Shown: positions 8,151 to 14,792 of the stretch, piece by piece | How the letters are laid out: each line of letters opens with the position of its first letter | Position numbering within the stretch: the stretch's first letter is position 1 | Assembly (NCBI GenBank): GCA_020425695.1 | Contig: JAGQRE010000029.1 | Span: forward strand, 1-34,142 | DNA length: 34,142 nt | Direction of reading: 5' to 3' | Source of the DNA: Planctomycetota bacterium | GTDB lineage: Bacteria > Planctomycetota > UBA8742 > UBA2392 | Program-made: the position numbers and the translations under genes | The notes under the pieces: model-generated | Told to the model about the DNA's origin: nothing | Seen by the model: the letters and a program-made list of their open reading frames with translations, nothing else | The model's database searches: none

Positions 8151-8858
8151 ATGCGCAAGCTATTACTAGCAGCGGGTATCCTGATGTTGGGAGTTGGTGC
8201 CGTCAGCACCAATCTTCACGCACAGGACACCCCGGCCAAGAAGGCCGACAAGGAAAACGCGAAGGACGCCGAGGTCACCAAGACTTCAGTCTACAAGGCA
8301 ACGATTGCAGGCATGAGTTGAGGTGTTTCGTGAGTCAAGACGGTCACTAAGACCGTTTCCAGCCTGGAAGGCGTGGACAAAGTTGAAGTCGATTTCGAGA
8401 ACAAGCTAGCAACGATCACCATGAAGGAGGGCGCGACGCTCTCTGAAGAGACACTGAAGAAGGCCTTTGAAGACTCCCGGTTCAGTGTCGAGAAGTTCGA
8501 ATCCAACGATAGCGATGGCGACAAGACAGACGGCGATGATTCGAACGCCGTCGTGCAAGCCGTTCACAAGGCCACGATCACCGGCATGACGTGAGGTGTT
8601 ACGTGAGTGAAGGCGGTCAGCAAGACCGTTTCCAGCCTGGAAGGCGTGGACAAAGTTGAAATCGATTACGAAACCAAGACAGCGACGATCACAATGAAGG
8701 ACGGCAAAACCCTGACAAAGGACGACCTCGAAAAGGCGTTCGATGGCACCAAGTTCGGGGTTGAGTCATTCGAGACCGTCAAGACCGACTCGAAAGAAGA
8801 CTCCAAGAAGGAAGAGCCACCGAAGAAGGACGACAGCGAAGAAGGCAAGAAGAAGTAG
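8151..8858 (+). CDS. Tandem HMA-domain selenoprotein with four in-frame UGA (Sec) codons
   Basis: The reading frame from ATG 8151 to TAG 8856-8858 covers 235 codons. TGA occurs at 8319, 8331, 8592 and 8604 (codons 57, 61, 148, 152) and no other stop. AGGAG stands 7 nt before the ATG. Residues 1-24 form a signal peptide ending in LHA/Q. Two heavy-metal-associated (ferredoxin-like) domains follow, about 47-123 and 138-215, each with YKATIAGMS- or HKATITGMT-like entry, SSLEGVDKVE and ATITMK strands. In both, GM(S/T)-U-G-V-(S/T)-U replaces the usual cysteine pair, giving U-x3-U. The C-terminus is a lysine- and glutamate-rich tail. HMA domains bind soft metals such as copper or mercury; here Sec pairs may bind metal or act in redox. 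The four UGAs fall exactly at ligand positions, which argues against a decayed gene. Read conventionally, the product would be a 56-residue secreted fragment. Sec insertion is inferred. Confidence 0.85.
8338..8370 (+). promoter_or_regulatory. Candidate bSECIS hairpins for UGA 1 and UGA 2
   Basis: Two overlapping RNA hairpins can form. Hairpin A pairs 8338-8345 with 8351-8358 (8 bp, one G-U) around loop ACTAA, 24 nt after UGA 1. Hairpin B pairs 8356-8361 with 8365-8370 (6 bp) around loop GCC, 28 nt after UGA 2. Bacterial SECIS elements lie inside the coding region with the apical loop about 16-37 nt after UGA and usually have a G early in the loop. Hairpin B meets both points; hairpin A lacks the loop G. 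Confidence 0.5.
8611..8643 (+). promoter_or_regulatory. Candidate bSECIS hairpins for UGA 3 and UGA 4
   Basis: These match the first pair. Hairpin A' pairs 8611-8618 with 8624-8631 (8 bp, two G-U) around loop AGCAA, 24 nt after UGA 3; its second loop base is G. Hairpin B' pairs 8629-8634 with 8638-8643 around loop GCC, 28 nt after UGA 4. The Thr-to-Ala codon change between domains (ACG to GCG) swaps an A-U pair for a G-U pair, so the stem survives. Confidence 0.55.
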
Positions 8859-8881
8859 CGCTTGCGTGCGCTGATTCAAAG

Positions 8882-8908
8882 CCGGGTGGGGCATTTTGCC
8901 CCACCCGG
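8882..8908 (+). terminator. Rho-independent terminator after the selenoprotein gene
   Basis: A perfect 11-bp GC-rich stem (8882-8892 with 8898-8908) closes an ATTTT loop and is followed by TTCCTTGTTT. It lies 24 nt after the TAG at 8858. This supports transcription of the whole 8151-8858 unit as one gene rather than a decayed stretch. Confidence 0.85.
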
Positions 8909-9150
8909 TTCCTTGTTTCGGTCTTGCCAGGTTGGCGTGGCTGGTGTGCAGTTGGCAGCGATGATGCAGGTGTGGTTGCGCTCACTCGCTCGCACCGTGA
9001 TTCCGTTTTCGCATTTGCCGGCTTCGCGATTGGGTGGGTCAGAATATGCGCTTCGTCCCATCGGGTACAACATCACAACGTCTTGTCGGGGCTTTGGTTA
9101 TCGACTAACCTTCCTTTGCGCTGACTTTCCGACACTGTGGAGTATCCGAT

Positions 9151-10320
9151 TTGTCCGTGGTTCTGATTGCCGACGATGACGCCAAACTCCGTGCTGAGCT
9201 GAAGAAGGCACTGGAGAAGGCGGGGCATCGTGTTGTCGAGGCCGCGACGGCCCGCGATACGATTTATGAAGCTCAGGATCATGATCCTGACCTTATGCTC
9301 GTCGACATCAGCCTGCCGGGCATGCCGGCACTTCAGTTGCTTGAAGAGATTCGCTCTGAATCAAGCCTCGCACGCGTGCCCATCATGATGATGGCCGAGG
9401 ATGCCGACAGCGAATTGCTGACTCGCACGTTTCGCTGGGACATCGTCGACTTCGTACACAAGCCGCTCGATTACGATCTGCTGGCGGCCAAGGTGGGTGC
9501 ACACACGCGCCTGAATCAGGCCTACAAGTTCAGCCGTAAGCTCAGCAAAGAGATGTACATGAGCCGCATTGATCGGCTCGAAATCGAAATGAAGGCCAAC
9601 GAAGAAGATATCACCGAGGCCGAGCGTCATTTCACCTGGATGCAGCCCAAACCACCGACAGTCGACGGCTACGACATCGACCTGCTGTACCGCCCGTACG
9701 GTCGCCTTGGCGGCGACTTCTATGACTTCGTCTGGCTGGATCGTGATCGTCTCGCCATCGTCGTCGGCGACATTTCCGGACACGGCATCCAAGGCGCGAT
9801 CCTGCAGGCCATGGCGCGAAAGTTGATTAGTCTGGCACTCCGTCAGGAAAACGGTGACCTGCACAAGGCGATCGCCTTCGCCAATCGAGAACTTACGAAC
9901 GATCTGCCGCCGGGCAGCTTCGCGGCCTGTATGATCGGCGTGTTGAACACCGCTACTCACGCGTGGAAGCACGTTCGGTGCGGTGTGCCTTACCCGCTGC
10001 TTATCAAGAATCGCGAGTCTGAATTGCTGGTAACGCCTGGTGGCCCGCTCGGCTTGTCCAAGAAGGCCGATTGGCACATGATGGTCGGCGAGTACGCAAC
10101 GGTTCTTGATGGCCAGCAGACAATGATGCTGATGTCGGACGGTATTATTGAGTGCTATCAGGACGACGAAAACAAAGTCCAGTTTGACGTCGAAGGTGTT
10201 ACCAAGGCTGTCAAAGAAACACGCCCCGGCGACCAGTTCATAGCTACAATCGTTGATGCCGCAGATCTTGAAGCCCGGGCCGACGATGACGCAACCATCA
10301 TCACCATCACCAGACGATAA
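9151..10320 (+). CDS. Response regulator with PP2C/SpoIIE-type serine phosphatase output (RsbU-like)
   Basis: This 389-residue cytosolic signalling protein has a receiver domain (1-120) with acidic D8-D10, phospho-acceptor D52 in LMLVDISLPG and K104 in VHKPLD. A coiled-coil linker follows (about 125-165), then a PPM/SpoIIE phosphatase domain. The metal-binding motifs GGDFYDF (D189) and GDISGHG (D207), then MSDGIIE and the final DDDATIITI, are all present, so it should be active. RsbU-type enzymes dephosphorylate anti-sigma-factor antagonists and so control a sigma factor. The substrate here is unknown; no RsbV/RsbW gene is in the window. TTG 9151 is chosen because GGAG lies 8 nt upstream. A paralogue follows 16 nt later, in one operon. 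Confidence 0.92.
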   Translation: MSVVLIADDDAKLRAELKKALEKAGHRVVEAATARDTIYEAQDHDPDLMLVDISLPGMPALQLLEEIRSESSLARVPIMMMAEDADSELLTRTFRWDIVDFVHKPLDYDLLAAKVGAHTRLNQAYKFSRKLSKEMYMSRIDRLEIEMKANEEDITEAERHFTWMQPKPPTVDGYDIDLLYRPYGRLGGDFYDFVWLDRDRLAIVVGDISGHGIQGAILQAMARKLISLALRQENGDLHKAIAFANRELTNDLPPGSFAACMIGVLNTATHAWKHVRCGVPYPLLIKNRESELLVTPGGPLGLSKKADWHMMVGEYATVLDGQQTMMLMSDGIIECYQDDENKVQFDVEGVTKAVKETRPGDQFIATIVDAADLEARADDDATIITITRR

Positions 10321-10336
10321 ACACCCGGACAGCAAG

Positions 10337-11584
10337 ATGGCGTACATTCTCTTGATAGAAGGCAACGAAGACAGGCGCGGCGAGATCGTCAAAGCGCTTG
10401 AGCTCGACGGGCATACGGTCGAGGCTGTGGGCAATAGTGAAGACGCCCGCAATTCCGTAACCCAAAAGATCCCGGCACTACTGATCAGTGACCAGAAACT
10501 AGGCGATGAGTACGTCGACTTCCTGAATGAAATCACACGCAACCGACGCCTGTCGCGCGTACCCGTCATCCTGATGGTCAGCACGGACGACATGACCAGC
10601 GCATTGACGGCCTACGAGTGCGACATTTTCGCAATCCTGAAGAAGCCGATCGACATCGACTATCTACGGGTGCAGGTTGAGACCGTGCTGCGGCAGACTC
10701 AGCGCCAGAAGCAGTCACGCAAGCGCGAACGCAACGAGTTGCGCAGCCAGATCATGCGCCTGGAGCGCGAGGTCCGCGCGACAACTGAAGACCTCACTGA
10801 CGCAGCACAGAATTTCGTCACGATGCTGGCCAGCCCGCCAAGCCCGCAGGGTATTCGCATTGACGTGCACTACCAGCCGTCTGGCGGTTTCATCGGCGGC
10901 GACTTCTATGACTTCTTCTGGCTGAACCCGCGCGAGTTGTGCGTGGTGGTGGGGGACGTTTCAGGCCACGGCATCCAGGCCGCCGTCATCCAATCCATGG
11001 CCCGCAAAGTCATCAGCATCGGCATGCGTATCAAAGAGGGTAACTTGCGCGAGGGTCTGCGCTTTGCAAACGACGAATTGGCCGAGGACATCCCGCAGGG
11101 GAAGTTCGTCGCGGCCATGGTCGGCGTTCTCGATGTCGTCAGCGGCAACTGGGAGCACGCACGCTGCGGCATCCCGCACCCGGTGCTGCAACATGCGAAT
11201 GGCGAGCACGAAGATGTACTAACGGCCGGCGTGGCGCTCGGGCTGCGGCGCAGTGAGGCGTGGTCAGACGCCATTCAGGTATATCGCACCAACATCGAGC
11301 CCGAAGGGCGCATCGTGATGTTTACTGACGGCATTATTGAGTGCCAGCAGGATGACGGCGAAGAGTTCGACTACGCCGGCGTCCACAAAGTACTCAAGCG
11401 CGCCGCCGTTGATGACAACGTGCCGGAACTGATTTATCAGGCCGCACACGCCGGGCACCGGGCCGTCGACGACGTGCTGATTATCAGCATCACGCGCGAA
11501 CAGGTTGAGCTTGAAGACAGCGGCACGCTGATGAGCTTCTTCGGTGAAGACACCGACAGCGAAAGCCCTTTCCACATCGGATAG
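10337..11584 (+). CDS. Response regulator with PP2C/SpoIIE-type serine phosphatase output, second paralogue
   Basis: The 415-residue protein has the same order as its neighbour: receiver domain (1-120), basic coiled-coil linker (about 125-170, KQSRKRERNELR), then PPM/SpoIIE phosphatase with GGDFYDF, GDVSGHG, FTDGIIECQQDD and a late AVDDVLIISI. Its receiver is partly degenerate: D52 (ISDQ) and a KKP lysine (K103) remain, but the N-terminal acidic cluster reads EGNEDRR instead of a DD pair. A C-terminal extension of about 30 residues is unique to this copy. ATG 10337 is preferred because the receiver begins there, as in the first copy; an in-frame ATG at 10286 would overlap the first gene. The pair looks like a tandem duplication that has diverged. 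Confidence 0.9.
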   Translation: MAYILLIEGNEDRRGEIVKALELDGHTVEAVGNSEDARNSVTQKIPALLISDQKLGDEYVDFLNEITRNRRLSRVPVILMVSTDDMTSALTAYECDIFAILKKPIDIDYLRVQVETVLRQTQRQKQSRKRERNELRSQIMRLEREVRATTEDLTDAAQNFVTMLASPPSPQGIRIDVHYQPSGGFIGGDFYDFFWLNPRELCVVVGDVSGHGIQAAVIQSMARKVISIGMRIKEGNLREGLRFANDELAEDIPQGKFVAAMVGVLDVVSGNWEHARCGIPHPVLQHANGEHEDVLTAGVALGLRRSEAWSDAIQVYRTNIEPEGRIVMFTDGIIECQQDDGEEFDYAGVHKVLKRAAVDDNVPELIYQAAHAGHRAVDDVLIISITREQVELEDSGTLMSFFGEDTDSESPFHIG

Positions 11585-11609
11585 ACGCTTGTTCGGGTCC
11601 GCACCGGAT

Positions 11610-12032
11610 TCAGAACGCCGTCTTCAACTGCGTGACGCCCGGGAAGTCTTTGCCGTTGGGCTTTTCCGTTGAACCACCGGGCACGTTTTTCGTCGCGAAG
11701 TCGAGCCCACGTGACTTCTCTGGTATGGGTTTCGTCTTAATCCCACCCGATCCGATTCGAACCGCGCAAGTTCGAGGCTCGTCGCTGTCGACCTTCATGA
11801 CGAAACTGAGTCGCCCCTCTACGCCGACCGTAAACGCCGCAAACTCAATAATCTTGCGCACCTTGCGCTCGATCTCGTCAATCTCGTCCTTTTGCGCCCG
11901 ACACATCCAGCAATCGTGGTTGTCGCCCGTAGGAACCCAACCCGCAGACTCAAGTGTCTCGCCAATATCGAAACGGACTTCTTCGGGATAGCCCTGACTC
12001 AAGGCCATGATGACTCTGGCTCGTGTAGACAT
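11610..12032 (-). CDS. Hypothetical protein with CxxC motif
   Basis: No family is recognised. The 140-residue protein has no signal peptide or membrane span. It begins MSTRARVIMALSQGYPEE and holds one CWMC motif near residue 41, preceded by a histidine (NHDCWMC), which could bind metal or form a disulfide. A charged helix follows (DEIDEIERKVRKII). The last third is polar and proline- and lysine-rich, and probably disordered. ATG 12032 is chosen because GAGGAGG lies 5 nt upstream; a longer frame to 12119 has no such site. It converges with the second phosphatase gene, with only 25 nt between the two stops. Confidence 0.7.
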   Translation of the reverse strand: MSTRARVIMALSQGYPEEVRFDIGETLESAGWVPTGDNHDCWMCRAQKDEIDEIERKVRKIIEFAAFTVGVEGRLSFVMKVDSDEPRTCAVRIGSGGIKTKPIPEKSRGLDFATKNVPGGSTEKPNGKDFPGVTQLKTAF

Positions 12033-12133
12033 GACGCCCTCCTCTCTGAGTATGCACAACTCGCCCGTGTGCATTAAGTGCAATATACCCCATCGATTTG
12101 AGCTCAGCAAATTCAACAAGGCATTTTCTCAGA

Positions 12134-13141
12134 TTAGATTGAGCCGCCTTGCCCAAGGACTTCATACCCGGCCTGCCGCAAGCGCTCGATGGCTGACTCC
12201 GGCGTAATCAAGTCGCCCAGCGTCAGGCTCCCGGATTTTATGATCCCACCAATCAATGTTTCGGCGGCCCAGACCGACGGCCAGGCCGGGACATCCAGCC
12301 CGTTGTCCCGAGCCCGCACTTCAATGGTCTGCAGAAGTTCGCCATCTGCATCCAGTGCGTCGACTGCAAGAATCCCGATGCGGGTGCCGAATCCTTTCAC
12401 CAATGGCGCAAGAGCGCTCCCTGCCACCGCTGCAACTCTCAGAAGGGTACGCGGTGTCGCGGCAAGCAAAGGGGCGCCCAGAGACAAACAGCGTGTGTAA
12501 CCGCTGCGGTCCAGTCCGAAACCAAATTTCAACGGCACCGCACGACCGCCCAAATCGACGTGCTCGACACCTCCGGGGTACACGCCGTATCGCCTACTCC
12601 GCAAGCCTTCATGTGGGTGTCGCCATGTGTGATCGAACCAGCGCCCACATGAGCCCAAACGCCCCACAGGGTCCAGCATTGAGAACAGCAGCGTGCCGGA
12701 ACTGGGGTTGTTGGTCCCGATGCTCAGTTGTGCCCGAACCGACGCCACTTCGTCGCGACCGTGCCAGAGCCGAGCCAACACCTGAATCAGCCCGGGTACA
12801 GAGCTGCACCCCGAGACAACAGCCGTCTGTGTCGTGTCGACTTGTGCATTGGCAATAAACGCATTCGACTCCGCCAGATCTACGTAGTGAATACCGTTAT
12901 CGACGCATGCCCGGATCAATGGTCGTGGGTCATAAGTGAACGGCCCGACCGCGTTCACGAGCAGTTCGACGTCCCGCAGTTCCCCGTACGACCCCTCCGG
13001 TGAATAGACGTCCAGCACGCGGTCGTTTGAATCACTTCGTCCACCACTCAGTACTTCGGCGTCAGGCAAGCTCTGCTTCATCAAGCGCATTACGCGCCTT
13101 CCCATGAAGCCACGTCCGCCCACCACCAGAACACGCTTCAC
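12134..13141 (-). CDS. Saccharopine dehydrogenase-like NAD(P)-binding protein
   Basis: This 335-residue cytosolic protein belongs to the saccharopine dehydrogenase NADP-binding superfamily. The dinucleotide-binding GGRGFMGRRV loop is at residues 8-17, an LLVNAVGPF segment is near 60-68 and HYVDLAES near 85-92, the usual order in this family. The C-terminal half is less conserved. Members include true saccharopine reductases and trans-acting enoyl-reductase-like proteins; with 335 residues it is shorter than the classic enzyme and the substrate is not clear. It starts at GTG 13141, which overlaps the TGA of the upstream membrane protein by 4 nt (GTGA) with AAGGA 6 nt upstream, so the two are co-translated. 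Confidence 0.82.
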   Translation of the reverse strand: MKRVLVVGGRGFMGRRVMRLMKQSLPDAEVLSGGRSDSNDRVLDVYSPEGSYGELRDVELLVNAVGPFTYDPRPLIRACVDNGIHYVDLAESNAFIANAQVDTTQTAVVSGCSSVPGLIQVLARLWHGRDEVASVRAQLSIGTNNPSSGTLLFSMLDPVGRLGSCGRWFDHTWRHPHEGLRSRRYGVYPGGVEHVDLGGRAVPLKFGFGLDRSGYTRCLSLGAPLLAATPRTLLRVAAVAGSALAPLVKGFGTRIGILAVDALDADGELLQTIEVRARDNGLDVPAWPSVWAAETLIGGIIKSGSLTLGDLITPESAIERLRQAGYEVLGQGGSI

Positions 13142-14007
13142 TTCGCATCCTTGTTGTGAAGCCTTGGGTGGGCTGCCATGTACGCCTGATAGTGTTCATC
13201 GACGCGATCGCGAGTCGTGGCCACGGGACGAGCGAGAGTAAGTTTTTCCAGCGTACCCTTGATGGCGCTGCCCCAAGGGCTTTCAGGCACGAGTGGGTAT
13301 GTCAACGCAGCATTTTTGGCCAACACCCACGCGGGCAGGCTCATGTCATGCTCCGCGATAATCTGGTCGTACGGGTTGCTCTCGGGCTGGCTGATGGGCG
13401 GCGTCGCAAGCTCCGAGTTCGGACCATCATTGAACAGCACAAAGTCGTCGGCCGTGCTGAAGCTGACCATCGCCGCGACCGGCAGCGCAACAACGGCCAA
13501 CGCCCAAAGTAGCTTGCGTGGCGGTTTGTGAAACAACCGCCGCACCCAAAGCAGGCGCCCTTTGTCCGGCGACGCGTTCTGCGGCGAAGCAACGGCCGCT
13601 GCACCGATGAACCCCACCCCGGCATGCTGAATAAACATGAAGAACAAGAACGCTGGGTAGACAACGTTCGTGCCGGCAGTGTTCCAGACCGTGAATTCGA
13701 CCAGACTTGCCTTCCAGCCGGCCAGCACCATGAACGGGAAGTAGCTGACACGCCAGGCAACCAGCGACCCAACCAACCCGATCAGGTTGCGCAACGGGTT
13801 GCTGTCGTTGCGCATCGCAACGCGCCAGCCGAGCAAGCTGCCGCTAAGCCCCGAAACCAGCAGCGACCAGAACAAATCCGGCTGCGTAATCGTCACCTGC
13901 GCGTCAAGTTTGAATCCCCACGCAACACACGTCAGCGCAATCAATGCGCCGAGCCCAAACAGCAATTTCACATGTCCGGATGATTGGGGAGAAGCAGTTG
14001 TTTCCAC
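13138..14007 (-). CDS. Multi-pass membrane protein of unknown function
   Basis: No family is recognised for this 289-residue protein. Four or five hydrophobic stretches are visible, at about 14-32, 46-62, 72-95, 110-140 (aromatic-rich FLFFMFIQHAGVGFIGAA) and 165-185. A soluble C-terminal part of about 100 residues follows. The start is GTG 14007, with AAGGA 6 nt upstream. Its stop overlaps the start of the saccharopine-dehydrogenase-like gene, and this tight linkage suggests a shared pathway, perhaps of a lipid or membrane-bound substrate; that is inference. It faces a divergent membrane-protein gene across a 117-nt gap that must hold both promoters. Confidence 0.7.
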   Translation of the reverse strand: METTASPQSSGHVKLLFGLGALIALTCVAWGFKLDAQVTITQPDLFWSLLVSGLSGSLLGWRVAMRNDSNPLRNLIGLVGSLVAWRVSYFPFMVLAGWKASLVEFTVWNTAGTNVVYPAFLFFMFIQHAGVGFIGAAAVASPQNASPDKGRLLWVRRLFHKPPRKLLWALAVVALPVAAMVSFSTADDFVLFNDGPNSELATPPISQPESNPYDQIIAEHDMSLPAWVLAKNAALTYPLVPESPWGSAIKGTLEKLTLARPVATTRDRVDEHYQAYMAAHPRLHNKDAK

Positions 14008-14124
14008 GTCGGTCCTTTCAAACCCCCGCCAGAAAATAGCTTCGCGTGTGCCGGTACGAAAGCGATTCTAAAGGGTTTGCCATGTTGTAATCGCCGCTAC
14101 CGCAAACCGGGCGACACTCAGTTC

Positions 14125-14742
14125 ATGGCTGAGCCGATCTACTACCAACACGCCCGGATGTGGTTGGCCAACCACATACATGAGCAACGGAAAGAACAGT
14201 TGCTGCTCGTGGCGGCATACTTGCTCTGTGCTGCGGTGCTGACTTGCCTTGGGCTTTACGTGTTAGGCTGGTATGCAGGCCTCGGTGGTCTGTTGATCCT
14301 GCTCGTCGGGTATCTCGCTTGCGGCGGCTTCCGATCCGAAGAACCGGTCATCAACGCACAGACGATCCGACCGCGTCTGAACGGCGTGCCGCGTTCGCAG
14401 ATGCGGCTCGCTTGGTGGGGACCTGAGCAAACGCGCCGGGAACTGTCGTTCGTCATAGGAATGCTCACCGCGCCCATCCATTTACCGATTGAAGCATGGC
14501 GAACGTGGAAGATCCGGAAGCAACTCGCGCACATTGACGAAGACGATACAGCCATCGTGCTGGCCGCCATCGCCGAACAGAATGGTGCCGTCCTTGTCGA
14601 CGATCTGGAACAGATGTTCGGTGCTGAAAAGACCGCTGAAGTGCTCGGCGCGTTGCAAATTCTGTCGCCGGCAATCTGGTTACATGCACCCGCACGAGTG
14701 AGCCTCACGGACGAAGCCCGAGCGGCGATTCGTAACGCTTAA
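14125..14742 (+). CDS. Membrane protein of unknown function
   Basis: No family is recognised. The 205-residue protein has two adjacent membrane spans (about residues 25-45 and 48-68, LLVAAYLLCAAVLTCLGLYV then a glycine- and leucine-rich helix). A cytosolic domain of about 130 residues follows and ends in a helix-rich, winged-helix-like region (AAIAEQNGAVLVDDLEQMFG, VLGALQILSP). ATG 14125 is chosen as the first start that does not overlap the divergent gene; its ribosome site is weak. A strong terminator follows directly after the stop. Confidence 0.62.
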   Translation: MAEPIYYQHARMWLANHIHEQRKEQLLLVAAYLLCAAVLTCLGLYVLGWYAGLGGLLILLVGYLACGGFRSEEPVINAQTIRPRLNGVPRSQMRLAWWGPEQTRRELSFVIGMLTAPIHLPIEAWRTWKIRKQLAHIDEDDTAIVLAAIAEQNGAVLVDDLEQMFGAEKTAEVLGALQILSPAIWLHAPARVSLTDEARAAIRNA

Positions 14743-14746
14743 ATAA

Positions 14747-14772
14747 AAGCCCCCGACTGGCATCGGGGGCTT
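14747..14772. terminator. Bidirectional rho-independent terminator
   Basis: A 10-bp perfect stem (14747-14756 with 14763-14772) closes a 6-nt loop. AAAA lies on its left and TT on its right. It stands between the convergent membrane-protein gene and the desaturase gene and can serve both. Confidence 0.85.
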
Positions 14773-14792
14773 ATGTTCTGGCAGGTCACCTA

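Noticed and set aside
8151..8858. Pseudogene with nonsense mutations
   Set aside because: All four in-frame stops are TGA and sit at conserved metal-ligand positions of two domains. No frameshift or other stop is present, and the unit keeps a good ribosome site and terminator.
8151..8858. Alternative genetic code with UGA read as Trp or Gly
   Set aside because: TGA ends several genes here (for example at 1598, 2413, 29634 and 34026), some in tight ATGA overlaps. Trp or Gly at these positions would also not make a metal site.
9096..9110. Short inverted repeat GGTTA/TAACC before the first phosphatase gene
   Set aside because: Five base pairs are expected often by chance and no regulator can be linked to it.
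9361..10593. Long minus-strand frame (410 codons) opposite the two phosphatase genes
   Set aside because: It is antisense to two clearly recognised domains, has no recognisable product and reflects the GC-rich codon pattern of the true strand.
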